From NCBI RefSeq assembly GCF_001640805.2, contig NC_066852.1, forward strand, positions 2,558,774-2,622,773: DNA of 64,000 nucleotides, in the 5' to 3' direction. Shown here piece after piece: positions 37,209-49,514 of this stretch (position 1 is the first letter of the stretch; the number at the start of each line of letters is the position of its first letter). The stretch comes from Lates calcarifer (lineage: Eukaryota > Chordata > Actinopteri > Centropomidae). The position numbers were made by a program, and so were the translations under genes. The notes under the pieces were generated by a model. The model saw only the letters and a list, made by a program, of their open reading frames with translations. It was not told the DNA's origin and ran no database searches.

Positions 37209-38459
37209 ACCTGTACTTCCTATTGTGTCCTGAGTGGCTGTCGTTTGGCCTGAGGCCTGGCAGATAATGCAGCGTGGATCTATAGCAGCAGCAGCCACAT
37301 CTGTCTCTGTCCCGCCGCCCTCAGACAAACCTCTGACTGCTGCTATTATCACTATTGACGCTGACGCTCTCTGCTTGGTGTCTGTCGCCGTCTGTAAAAC
37401 AGCTGACTGGGTGAAGCTGAAGCCTCAACGGGCGTTTATGTCGTAAAAGTAATTCAAAATGGTGTGTGACGCTGAATGATTAACTTTTATTTTGCTCTTT
37501 AGAAACAGGCACATCTGTTTAAGAATTGAAACAGTTTGAAAACAAAGTAGAACAGTTTTCCTTACAAGTGAATCTAACCATCTTCCATCACCAGCTGTAC
37601 TATAATTTACTTTAATTCACTGTATTTTTTTACACCGCCACAAATGAATAAATATTGAATGGAGTTGACAAATTCATGCAACTTTATTATCCATAAGGAC
37701 AAGATTTAACTAATTCAAAGAAAATATAGGGAATGAAGAAAAACACTTGTGCTACTAAAATATGTTAAATACTTTAATTCATATGTTGATAATTCTTTAC
37801 TCAACACCAGTCATTTTTACAAGCATATTAACAAATGTTAATTTTACTCAAGTAATACGATATGTTACAGTGACAGTTTCAGTGAAAATTGTTTAGCAGT
37901 CTCTTTTATTTTCGCCTAAATTAACACAAATTGACAATAATGGGATACGAAAGAACTGATGTAACACTGTGACTGAAACTGTTTGACATGTCTTCACTTT
38001 GTGCATATCAAACTGATTTTGTTATGTCTAAACTTTAGGCTTGTCAGAGTGTTTTAGATGGAACATCCATCCCAATATGATGTGTTGAGTTGGGAAACTC
38101 AGGCTCAGACTTTTCTGTCACTCAGCAAACTACAGTTTAATCTGTCACGGCTCAGCTGAATGAAAACTTTGCATCTCTAGAATTTTAAACTTGAGTTTAA
38201 CCAGTAGGTTTTCAAAGGCTTTGGTTTTTGTTTGTCGTCCATGTCTGTGTTCCTTCACTCTTTTGTTGAATTCCTCTCTATGTTCAAATCTCGATGGTGC
38301 ACAAACAAACAGGGTCCTGTCTCATTTAAGGTCCTCAGCCCACAGTTTAAGAAACCATGTTTTCAGACATTGCACATGATGATAAATCACTGGCTTTATC
38401 TGCAAGGCGTCACCATGATGGATCATTTGAATCAGCACAGTGTTACTAATTATCAGTGT

Positions 38460-38660
38460 AATAGCTGATCCCTCTAAATGTCAACACCCATAATCACATG
38501 CTGCTTTTGAGGGGAATGCCAATAAGGAAGCCACATGCTAAAATGTTGAGTGCAGATTGTATGCGACCGCTATTGACTGACCGATAGGGAAATGTCTGCA
38601 GTGATTGTGTACTAAAGCCTCTGAGATGGGATGAATAATGGGTCTGTAGTTTGAATCCAA
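38460..38660. other. Candidate conserved non-coding block
   Basis: Unique-looking and free of simple repeats, with mixed composition and words such as CCCATAATCACATGC, ATTGACTGACC and GATGAATAATGGG. It stands out from AT-rich neighbours. Conservation is inferred from texture alone. Confidence 0.18.
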
Positions 38661-41600
38661 TCAGCCCAAAAAGAAAAAAAAGAACAAAGCACTGGAGTGG
38701 CAATTAAAAAAGGGATTATTGTCCGGTTTCCATGAGCTCCTTTAACCATGTATTCTTGCTGCTCTGTTACTTTGGCTGACAAATCATCATCACCTGAGAG
38801 ATTTTTTTAAAAAGTCCCACAACCAAAATGCAAAATAAGGAGCGTTGCCGTGTCAATAAACACATGCAAAGTTGACTACTCAACAATATATCTGACAATT
38901 TATTACAACGATCTCTGACATCTCTGCTCTGCAGCGTTTTAAGCCCATCTGAAAAATTATTTTTATTAAGGCGTGACTGTCTTTGTAGAGAATCCTGACA
39001 TTACTGGTCTGCTGTTTTACTTAGACAGCAAACTATAGGTCTAACAAAATCATTTTAGTGTAGGCTGCAAACATTGGAGACAAAAACAACCTTTCTGCTT
39101 GTATCTACATTAAGGTCGTGGCCAGAACTTGGTGTATTTAACATTAAACAAACTGCTAAATAACCATCTCAGGGCCTGGTCTCAGACGTACAAGGCAGAC
39201 AGGAATTCTTCACATTATGTTCTGATTTTAGGCAAAACCACAAAAAAACCACAAGGCATTTCACCAAAGTTGAATTTGTAGCAAAAACTCCACTAAACGA
39301 TTATATTACTGCTGTGGAAAAATTCACAGATCAGTGCAGTTTCATTCAAATAAACTGATTTAACATGACGTTTGGCTTCATGAACTGCTGGTGTAAACAG
39401 GCTCAGAGGATCATTTATCTCTCTCTCTGTCTGTTCTTGTCGTGAGACTCTCTCTCTCCCCCGTGTCCCCCCGTGGAGCCTTGTCACCAGGTTGTCACGA
39501 TCGGCCTGCAAACACAACACAGCGTCATCCCCATCGATCAATAAAAAGAGACGGATGAACAAGGTCAATGAGAGAGAGAGAGAGAGAGAAGATGGATGGA
39601 GAGTGGTCGCCTCTCGTTTGTTCTCCTGTTCACTCTCTGGTCTGCATTACCTGGATCACAGAGCACACACTCCCTGTGGGGCACACACACTCACACACAG
39701 GGACATAACCATAGACAGAAACACACACACATCCATGCACTACCAGAGACACACATTTACATACACTGTGGTACAGCAGGGCAAACAATCAATTTACACC
39801 ACTTAGTTGTTCATTTGGAGTTCATCATTTGGTTTTTATCTTTACTCTGTATTGATTTCACACAGAATGAGACAGAGAGAGCTTAAAAGAGAGAGAGAGA
39901 GAAAGAAAAACAAGAGACTCTTGGAGGCTGTGTTCACATTAGGAGTAATAGTGGCCCTTACAATATTTTCTGAGTGCGTAAAACAATAATCTGTTCTTCT
40001 GAACTTTTACACTGGTGCAGCTGAAATACATTTTTTCCCCTCGTTTTTGACAGATCAAATTGTAAATACTAAAGACTCATTCATGAACAGTCTCACACAC
40101 CTGATAACCTCAGTCCTTGATTGTATTTTTCATTGGATATTTGGGGTTTAGTGCCTGTATGCACATGTAAAGACTGCATTTTCAGGTTTTGTTGTTTGCT
40201 TGCTCCTTGATTGTGCCGCATGGGAGCATGGACTGAGGGTTTGCCACAAGGCAGAGTAGTCACCTCAGATTGACTCCACCTGTGTGGAGACTGAGTGTGT
40301 GCAGGCTTGGCTCTAAGCAGATTGGTGAGTGCCTCCTTCTCACATGTTTATTTCACCGAAATCATCAGTTGGACAGTTCTCTAAGTGAATAATTCATTCA
40401 CGTATGGACATTTTGAACAGATGCCCCTTAGCATTGTTATGAATAAATGTTACAGGAGCTTACAGCATCAAAAACATGAAATAAATGATTGTAAATATAA
40501 TTATCACAGAAGAACAAGTCAATGAGAAATCTTTATTCATGCTATAAGACGTAATGATGGAATCATACCTCTGCAAAGATGCACATACACACCTCTGCGA
40601 CCCTACATGTTTAGTTTTGTTCATTCACATTTCTTTTTTGTTCCTGATTGATTGTTTGTTTTCTTGTCACCTTTTCTTTTAAGTCTCATCACAAAATGAG
40701 AATAAATCACACTTTTTCAGTGGCAGGTCAGAAATTCTTTATTATTTGATTTTTTTAAATTTTCATTTCACTTTATTGTCATATTTCTCTGGATTTTGTC
40801 ATCCATCACAAGGCACACACTGTTTCGTGTAACAAAAGCACATTTAGCTGGAAAACCAAACTCTGCAATCAGACAGTACAATCAGCAGCTGTAGTACAAA
40901 CAGTCTCATTGCTTGCTTTTTGTGCTCGGCCCACTCTGACTGTTAAATGTGCAGTTTTCCCTCCATTTTTACACCTTCACTGTCATTAACATTTCACTTG
41001 CCCGATAGAACCACAGAAACCTCAGAAGTTTTGGCACCACTTCTGATTCCACAGCCCAACGTGAGATGATCAGATCAGATTATCAGTTTCACAAACCCAA
41101 CCCCAGTCCACAATGTAGCCACTGCCAGACAAATTTTGCATCATGCAGTACTGTGGAAGAAAACAGAGAGCTCAGCGTATGCAGCTGGGCAGATCTAATG
41201 TCAGATTTTGATCACAAGAGATTTATCGCTTCCAAGATTCATGAACACTGTGTTGTTGTGGTGGGTTCACATTCGTCTTTTAGATACATCTGCCAACAAA
41301 CAGGAAAATAATCTTATTACCACTATTTATTCAGCCATGTGAAGTCTGAAGACATAGTGATGCGTGCTAACTGGGGGGTCACAGAGTGAGTATAAAGCCT
41401 AAGCTATGCAGCTAAAGGGACTTTTTGTGATTAAATGACTGCCTTGAGACAGTTAAGAGATAAAAAAGCTTCTCCTTTATGTTTTGAAATGGGGTGGGGG
41501 AGCAGTTGGATGGTGATGCCCCTGTAACTGTTACCTGATAAACAAGCTGTTTTTCTTCTCCTTCAACCCTTTGTTTGTCTCTCTCCACTGCCATTTTACA

Positions 41601-42160
41601 GGCAACAGCAGGTGAATGATGAGTGCAGTCCAAGCCCCGGGGTCATGAGGAAAGAGGGTAATCTGGGTAGTTAGGATTGTAGTCTTGAAAGCGCTTCTGT
41701 ACCACTATAAACTCAGTGCAATGGATGTTGGGAAGTACATGCAAATAAGCTAACTATGTTTCCACAAACTTAAACTGATGAGTTATGTAAACAATTCACT
41801 GGGAATTTTTTTCAACTGAACTCATGATTATTAGTTCTGAAAGTGACAATGAAACAATTTAGACAAACACAGATCAGCAGAACTTTCTCTTTTCATAATG
41901 AATCACAGATAAAGAGTGATTACCAACTTTAATTTTTAATTCAAGTCAACTTGAGATCCAGACATGGAGGCCAAGTTAAAAGCCACACCAAAACAGGCAA
42001 GCTAGTGTATCTCTTTAAAAGTTAAAAACATCAATACTTATACCAAAAAAAAAAAAAAAAAAAAATCAGTGCTCATATTTTTTCCAGGTGTCCAGATCAT
42101 AGGACTGTGACATCAGAGGGTTTTTGTCTGAACCCACAGGGGTTACTGTGGGTTTCTGTA
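38661..42160. other. Gene-free interval
   Basis: AT-rich DNA with (GA)n at 39570-39589, degenerate CA-rich sequence at 39660-39770 and a poly(A) run at 42045-42065. No coding exon or named repeat was recognised. Confidence 0.45.
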
Positions 42161-42167
42161 TTAAATC

Positions 42168-42230
42168 AGACCATGATCTTTCTCTTTCTTTAACCTTAAC
42201 CAAGTGCTGCCAGTGTCTAGACATAACCAT
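42168..42230 (+). repeat. Fish interspersed repeat fragment (family B), opposite orientation
   Basis: GACCATGATCTTTCTC, TTTAACCTTAACCAAGTGCT and a CATAACC remnant match the plus-sense form of the repeat found reversed at 34474-34545. Confidence 0.5.
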
Positions 42231-43370
42231 AAAAAAGTTAAAATTGCTTAAGTCTTTATAAGCAACATTAACAGCATATTCTCTTTACATTAATAATCAC
42301 AATCCTGTCTGCATAATGTTCCCTTCAAAATGTATTTGCTGTAGTAAATTAGTTTTAGATAAACGTTAAAGATAAACAAATTCCTGATAATAGCTGAAAA
42401 TGAGCTTTCTTTAGAAACTGGTTTTAGTTGGAAAAAGGTGGACTGCACCAAAAAAAAAAGAAAAAGAAAAGAAAACCCCTGCAGGATAACAAGATCACAA
42501 GATAACAAGATGAGAAATTAAATTTTGATGTTGACATTAGTAATTGACAGTTGGATGTTTCAAAGATGTGATAACTGCAAATCCAAATGTGGTGAGTCAA
42601 TATGCGTCAATATTACTTTTGGAAGGTTTTCTGTTACCATTATCTCTGCTGACTCAGAGGAAGAAACGCCCTTTAGGTGTGGTGTGGTTATGTCAGGACT
42701 GCAGTGCAGGGGGTACCTGGCACCACCTGAGCCCAGAAAGAGGAACTGGCTTCTTTGGAACTCCAGCACAGCTTGCACATGGATATTAATTGTGTTTTTA
42801 TTGCTGTAAAAGAGCCTGGTGCCGTGAAACGAGGCTAGAAAAGTGACTTTTAACAAAAAGTTTTAGAGTTAATGTGGGTGTCAGTTATAGTTTGAACAAG
42901 TCCTAATCCATAAACAGATCACTTATACCAAGGCCGAGTGTACTGGACCTTTGCTATCATGGTATAGTTGGTGTAGGAAAATATCATGGTTTGGGTCAGG
43001 ACAGGATTATAATACTTTGATCATCATGGTTACAATAATAAACGCAATTAAGGTTGGGGAACAGTCACAGATGAGAGACGAGAAAATAAGCAGCAGTCTC
43101 GACCATTCTCATATTTTTACTTTGATCTTAATGCCCAGATTGATTGCATGGCTTCAGATGAAACATAACTCTTCTGACATGTGGGTGGTACAGATGAATG
43201 ACAAACAAACTAACTATTCGTTAATTCTGCCGAGTCAGAAAACTGAAGATGTTATCATATCAGGACAGTTAGTATGTAAATGTAAAGCCGGCATTAAAGA
43301 TAACAGCCTTAAAGTTCATCAGAAACAAATTGCCCAGAATGAGGAATTATATTTGTTTTTTAAACAAGTT

Positions 43371-43580
43371 TTAAGATAAGATAAGATAAGATGAGATAAT
43401 CCTTTATTAGTTCCACAATGGGGAAATTTACATCGTTGCAGCAGCATAAGTGATTGAAAAGATAGAAAAAGATATAAATACGAGTAAAGGCAAGATAGAA
43501 ACAAGATAAGGCTATAAAAAAATATACACAACAGTATAAACATGACAATGTAATAAAAAATCTTAACAGAAGAGCAATAT
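43371..43580 (-). mobile_element. LINE 3' tail, antisense and decayed
   Basis: An (ATAAG)n array at 43371-43396 is followed by GATAATCCTTTATTAGTTCC and CAATGGGGAAATTTACATCG. This is the reverse complement of a 3' end that I recognise from fish LINEs, in which a GGGGAAATTT-type phrase and TTTATTAG precede a pentanucleotide tail. The element therefore runs on the minus strand, with its 3' terminus at the left. No RT-coding part was identified. Confidence 0.55.
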
Positions 43581-43799
43581 ACACAGGACTTTATACTATT
43601 AACCATTAACTAGCAGTAATAATGTTTTTGTGAACACCAGGATGAATAGCAGTTATCTACACTAAAGATCAAAATTAAAGAGCAATTTATGAACACTTGA
43701 TTTGAACATTTGAAGGATTTTTTGTTGTGGCTATACCACGCTACTAGAACAGTGTTTTACAAAATAACCAAGGCACTTCAAGGGTACAACAGTCAGCAA

Positions 43800-44150
43800 T
43801 TAGAAGGAAGTGTACAGGCTGTTGCTTTGAATGACTTCAGCACATCTGCAGCAGGACATCACGTCTCTCACACTGCTCTGATGTGATTTTATTTACTCTT
43901 CTTCCAGTCTCTTCCACAGTTCGGTGACTGTAGTGGTTTCCTGGTCATAACTTTGGACCTGTGTGACGGGGGCATTGTCCTGCAATGAAAATTTCTGGCT
44001 GATTGGGTGATGAATGCAGGGAAGGAGCCACATATTGTTGAAGAAGGTTCTGAGAAACATTTGCCTTCACTCTGCCATGTAGCTGGATAAGAGGCCCAAC
44101 TCCTGCTGCAGAAAACATTCCTCAAACCATAACACTTCCTGACTTCCTAA
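43800..44150 (-). pseudogene. Tc1-like DNA transposase remnant
   Basis: Across minus-strand frames the order of Tc1-like transposase motifs is intact. A GSVMV block (44112-44146, with a TGA where the conserved Trp should be) is followed by GMFSAAGVGPLIQLHGRVKA. Then come the DNAP element of the DDE core, TTVTELWKRLEEE, RDVMSC and AEVIQSNSLYTSF ending in TAA at 43800-43802. The SPDLNPIENLW catalytic segment between DNAP and TELW is deleted, and several stops and frameshifts interrupt the frame, so the copy is dead. Terminal inverted repeats were not confirmed, though 43655-43700 is a candidate end. More transposon-like sequence may continue to about 44330. Confidence 0.85.
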
Positions 44151-44644
44151 CACCCTTGAGGCACTTGGTCCTCAACAATGTTGGTGGGTCTGCAGTCTGT
44201 GGCGATCCATTTTCCAGTAGCATTAGTTGCTCTGCCCTGGATGAACTCTCCCGGCGTTGTCTGACGAGTGTGGCTACATCACGAACATTAACACGCAGAT
44301 GTTGACAGTCCTACTTCTATCATTCCTGTTCAGTGATTGAATCAAACTAATTGTCTTGTATGGTTACAGTTTTGTGACCCTGTACGAGGTATTATCAAAA
44401 AGTTCAAAGACTGCTTCAGTTGTGAACGAACACAATGCACCATGGTAATGCCCATTCAGCAGGTGCAAGCACTAACTTTAATTAATCAGTGTTTAACGCT
44501 CTGTCATGCAGTCAACATCTGGACTTGTAATACATGCGTTTTTGTGACCATTTTCAGGTTCTAATTTTCAATTTTGAAGCACCGTGTCGAAGTCTGTAAG
44601 AATCTCCATCGTCACCGTCAACAACAGTTGGGTCTGCAGCTACT

Positions 44645-44833
44645 GACTCTGAGACCAAACAGGAGTCTTCTCAAGAGAAGAACACAAGCTTCTTCAACAT
44701 TCACAGGGTTGTGAATGGTGAATTCATCCCTCAGGGTCAGACTGTTAATGAGGAGCTCTACTGCACCGTTCCAAGGGTTTTTGGCTGCACCAACACGATC
44801 GTCTTTCTCCACCCACCCTACTTGATGAATTGA
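44645..44833 (+). pseudogene. Mariner-type transposase fragment
   Basis: An open stretch of about 62 codons reads SETKQESSQ, then NIHRVVNGEFIPQGQTVNEE and LYCTV, and later FLHPPYL before a TGA. These match the mariner/SETMAR-type order DPETKQQSSQ, FFDxxGIVHxEFVPPGQTVN, FYxEVL and PHPPYSPDL. The part holding the second catalytic Asp (HHDNAPAH) is missing, so an internal deletion joins LYCTV to HPPY. It lies 500 bases from the Tc1 remnant and on the opposite strand. Confidence 0.8.
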
Positions 44834-45289
44834 CAAAAATTCAAAGAGACACACATTTAACATGTTGACGAAAAGTCAGGATATCTTGACCTCAACTTCT
44901 TTGATTATTTGTTTTCTAATCTGCCTCATGTCTCCCAACTTAATGGGAGCAGTTGGAGTTTCTGTAAATTGATTTACAGCAGCCTGTGTAGCTGCATTGC
45001 TTTCATCCACTCTTAGCTTTGGGCTTAGTCATGCCTCCAAAGTTTTGGTTGGTTTGATTGTTTCTCCATCAGGGGAAACAGCACAGTACCAAACCTACCT
45101 GAATCACTTTCTCTATTCAAAGTGTGAAGTAAACTTCACTGGAGCATCATAATAATCTGCAATACACTGATCAAATGCTAACTTTGATTTGTGTCAGTTT
45201 GGACTAATCATCCTCAGGTTTCTTGATAAAACCATGGGTTGAAATACAGTCTGGGAAAAATCTAACATTCTTCTCCTAGAGGCGAAGAA

Positions 45290-48200
45290 GGAATAAATTG
45301 ATGGTTGAGTCATCTGTCACTCATTTTCTTCTTTCTTTCTCTGCTTTCCATTCCTTCTCTCTGCAGAAGACAGACCCCATCATATCACTCCATTTTTTGC
45401 CCTGCACCATCTATGTGTGTGTGAGTGTTTGTAGTGTGTAACAGTACAATGCATCATTCATGCCGTCATCTTTCTTTCATGCCGGAGGCGAGTGTGTGTG
45501 GTTCGCCTGCTCGTATTTGTTTGTTCACACATGAACGCAGGTTCAGAGTGAAGCGGGCTGTAGCCGTCTCATCACCACCGACGAATCCCAGCAGACCACC
45601 ACTCAAGTGACCTCCCATAATCTCCTGTGATTGACACCTCTTATGATTACGACATCTCCTGCCCTGCGACAACTGACGGCTGAAGCTCCGACTGCACTTC
45701 AGTTGTCTGAAACTGCTGCAGCGAGTCGCCCCGAGGCTGTGGGCTGAGGATGATGGGCTCAGAAGAGGATGGAGATGGGGTGAGGGGGTTGCAAGTCCCA
45801 CGGCTCCTCTTCCTCATCTGCGCTGTCATCCCGTGTCCCAACCTCTGACCTTTAAAGTCCTGACCTCCCTCGGATCAGTTTGCTGCATACGCTGGGTCGG
45901 TCAAAGGAGTACAACTTTAATATTTAATCTTTTTTTTTCACTGTCTGTAATCCACCCACACTTCTACCTGTTCTATTGCCCCAAAGCAATGAGTGACAGA
46001 TACATAGCACTGAATGAAAATTTAAAAATGTACCAGTGACCCCACCCTCCCCACTCTACCCCCAAACACACACACACACACACACTCTCACACTCACACA
46101 CACTCACACAGGCTGATGCTGATTGACTGCTTGACATTGTGGGAAGCTTAATGCGGCTCTGCCTCCTCAGACGATGAAATAATGATGTGGTGATCCCCCA
46201 GTCGCTGAATTCTCCTCCTCATCATCATCATACGCCACAAGTCCCTCATTCCTGTCCTCCTCTTCTCTCTTTCCCCTCATTCCCATTTCAAAGTCCTCCT
46301 TCTCCCTCTCTTCCTCTGGTTAATCTTCTTTCTCACCTCCTTCCTCACACTCCTCCCCTCTAAAGCCTTCTTTATACTTCAGTAAATGTCATAGGTCTTT
46401 ATACAAATTGTGACTGAATATGGGAAGTACTTACTTGGGGCAATACAGAAGGAGGTGTCCTTGTATGCTAAATAACAAGTGTGTAATCCTGGTTAGGTTT
46501 GTGCACTGAGAAATACATGGCCACCATATATAATTATGTAATTATAGACACCTGTAGTTTAATATACCACAAATTTAAAACAGTGGTTAAACCGTTGAAC
46601 AGAATAGTCTGAGGCATAGAGCTGGTACTGTGCAAATCTTTTCTGACAGTGTACATGGGACTATGATTCTCAGAGCATCTGTGGATGTAGTTTGAGTTTA
46701 TCCATGTTCATTTTTTTTAAATTTAGGATCAGGAGTAACAAATAAAATGACTGTTATTACCATTGTTGGCTCAATACACTATAACGTGATTTCCTGCCAA
46801 TTACAGAACTGCAGCACACATGAGAAAATAAGAAAACATTCATGAATGAGGTCCAGTGTGTGTTTATAGTAAAAACAGAAAAAGCATTTGTGAACAGGGG
46901 GGGTGGAATTTGAACTCAAACACTTTTAAAGAAAGAATAGAAAGATCACTGTTGATAAAGTTCAGACTTTTTTTTTTCATTCAGCTCTGGAGGGTCTGAA
47001 CCTATTTAGTCTCTTAGCCAGAAAGAATTTTTCCAACTTTGTACTATGGGCTTATTTTGGAAAGTGTCAGAGAGCAATCCATTGCTAAGTAAAAGGAAAG
47101 GTTTTAATACACTCCTGAAGGGTTAGTGAGATAAATAATTTTCCCATTTTCCATTTCTCCGCTCTCATAAAAGCACGTTGGCAGCTATTACCATGAGGCT
47201 TGTGGAGGAACACGACATTAGCTCATTACTTCTGGGGAAGAGGAATGGCAGGATGCTCGTTGCGTGTGGGAAAGCGTGAGTTTGAGACAGCAACGAACAG
47301 ATTGAGTCTCTGCAGGAGGATTTAAAACAAGAGCTTAAAACACAGAAAATCTCATTCATCCTACTGCGCTTGTACATGTTTGTGCAAGTTTCTGTACATG
47401 TTGCATCTAAATGTGTGTGTGTGTCTCAGAGGTGTAGTAAAGACAGGGAGTGGTGGTCTGGGGGAAGGAGAGGCAGACTAATGGATATTATACTAATGGG
47501 CAGCAGCAGTACAACTATTCATGCAATTAGAACAGGAAAGAGAGTGAGCGAGGATTGGTGATGATGGACCTGGAGTGACTGCTACCACTCAGACCCCTGA
47601 ACTAATGAACACAGCAGATACAGACCATCATCTCCACTGGACATTAAAGCGATTTTTCTCTTTAAAAGGTAAAACATTTCAGGAGAATGGGAGAATCCAC
47701 GTTCCAGATCCCTGACCGTAGAGGTTCCACAAACACAAACATGAGGAAAAGGAGCTCTGTTCTGTGCATGATGGTGTATTATTGTTGTTTTATCTGTATA
47801 GTTATATATACACTATATATATCTTTTTAGTCAACATACAAATAACAAAATCAGCAACTCCCAGCTGATCATTTTTCAAGGCAACAGTATGTATATATAA
47901 GAGATTTTAAATGAGCAGAGGAGGGAGATTTAGATACATTCAAAGTATCGGACAAAAGTAAAAGTGCTGCAACTTCATGAATAACTGCAGAAATTGCTGA
48001 ACAATAACATCTCCACTGTCTTCATTTGGCTTAATTATGCTGTAAACACAGAAGATGCTAATCTCCGAGCGGCAAGTCCAGGGTTCGGACCACATGATGT
48101 AAGAGTCTCCAGCAGCGCAGCGCCGGAGTGAGTTTGGTTAACAGAAGAGGTTTTGACACTCGCACTAACTTTCATTACAGGCACTGAAATGCTGGATGCA

Positions 48201-48540
48201 ATTTTAATGAAGCCTTTTCATAAACCTTTATACTAATGAACCACAGAGTCAGTAAGGGTGGCTTCTTCACACTGCAGGGAGGAAACACTGAGGGCAAGAT
48301 CAGAAAAAATATATTCTGCTGCAGTCTCACCACATCTGGATTTTTCTGTGGTGGAATTATCGGACAGGATCAGTTACGAGGTTGTAAGTAGCATGGATTT
48401 AATAGTAAGATCACTTTCCCTGATGATTCATTGTGCAACTGCATCAATATCTAATGTTTGTGTGGCATATTTTAAAGGTTAACTCTGGTATTTTTTGAAC
48501 CAGGGCCTTATTTTCCCATGTTTTGGGCTGTAAATGATTG
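45290..48540. other. Gene-free interval
   Basis: A GC-rich unique-looking island lies at about 45530-45850 with no convincing frame. CA-rich sequence follows at 46069-46110, with pyrimidine-rich DNA at 46210-46360 and AT-rich DNA after that. No repeat family was recognised apart from simple sequence. Confidence 0.4.
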
Positions 48541-48544
48541 ATAG

Positions 48545-48630
48545 GGACCAAATTTCACCAATTAACCTGCATGTGTTTGGACTGCGGGAGGAAACCGGAG
48601 TACCCGGAAGAAACTCCAACTCCAGAGATA
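48545..48630 (+). repeat. Fragment of fish interspersed repeat (family F, V-SINE-like core)
   Basis: The phrases CCAATTAACCTGCATGTG, TTTGGACTGCGGGAGGAA and CCGGAGTACCCGGA, then AACTCC, reproduce the conserved core of a very widespread fish repeat that I associate with V-SINEs. The left part of the same family occurs at 27261-27335. Confidence 0.75.
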
Positions 48631-49176
48631 GACAGAGTAAAATCTGCTTGGTTTAACTTGAAATATATACCACTACCAGACTCTATTGACAAAAACAGTT
48701 ATTGTACCTCGTTGTTGCTGAAATACCTCAAGCTGAATTTTCTGTTGCTGCTACTATTATTATTGAATAAACTATTCCTCAGGGACTAGTCAATGAATAA
48801 ACAGGAAGTATCACCACTGAAGTCTCCACAGAGATTAATCTGATAAATTAAGACAATGACAGTTAAGTGGTAACTGCTGTAGATCTGTGCCAGCAGTGGT
48901 TATTACTATCAGCAGACACACCCACTTTATGAATGTTGAGCTGATTATAAGTATGATTTCCATGGGATTTAGCCAAGTTAGAGTGGGACCTGTTCCAGTC
49001 TGTGGTGTGGATGGTGCTGACAGTATATAATCCATGTAGCCCACACCTCTCCATTAAGGATCTCATCCAAACGCTCTCTCCTTTCCGTCACAAATTCAAC
49101 AGAGAAAGCTGCTGATTGCCGTCCAAGTACATGCAACGACCAGATGTGCCACTAAAACTTCAGTATGTTATCTACA

Positions 49177-49514
49177 ACCTGCCTTCTCTCCTGGACCTGT
49201 ACGCCTCCAGGACCCTGAGGCGGGCAGGAAAGATCATGGCCGACCCCTTCCACCCCGGTCACTCCCGCTCCCTTCTGGCAGGAGGCTGCGGTTCATCAGA
49301 AACAAAACCTCACGCCACAAGAACAGTTTCTTCCTGTCTTTCAGTCATTCAGTACACGTTACAATAACACTCTGGAAATAATACTTGCCTTTTACTTTTA
49401 CTTTTTATCTTTCTTACTTGGTTTATTATCACTGTTTTGGCATCAATATACCAAGACAACTCCCTGTGTGTGTAAACTTACATGGCAATAAAGACGATAC
49501 TGATTCTGATTTTG
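49177..49514 (+). mobile_element. LINE 3' end with reverse-transcriptase C-terminus, decayed
   Basis: One frame reads LPSLLDLYASRTLRRAGKIM and ADPFHPGHSRS. After a small frameshift another frame continues PSGRRLRFIRNKTSRHKNSF. Together they follow the C-terminal pattern of fish LINE RTs (adPsHPgH...LPSGrR...R.KNSFFP). A 3' UTR follows with the hallmark GGCAATAAAGACGATACTG and a GATTCT tail. The frameshift and missing 5' part make it a truncated, dead copy. Clade not assigned. Confidence 0.8.

Larger units (their letters stand above)
32931..38450. other. Gene-free interval
   Basis: AT-rich sequence with (GT)n at 35139-35155, (CA)n at 35849-35872, (GT)n at 37181-37208, an 18-base tandem duplication at 36033-36068, and a family B repeat at 34474-34545. 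The G/A-rich stretch 34910-35000 is low complexity. No coding exon was recognised. Confidence 0.45.

Noticed and set aside
42951..43379. Plus-strand frame of 142 codons.
   Set aside because: No recognisable domain; it runs into an antisense LINE tail and lies in a repeat-rich zone.
45466..45801. Minus-strand frame of 111 codons in a GC-rich island.
   Set aside because: No recognised motif; Ser/Leu/Arg-rich composition follows from the base composition.
48061..48110. AGGGTTCGGACC word resembling a tRNA T-arm.
   Set aside because: No matching acceptor, D or anticodon arms were found around it.
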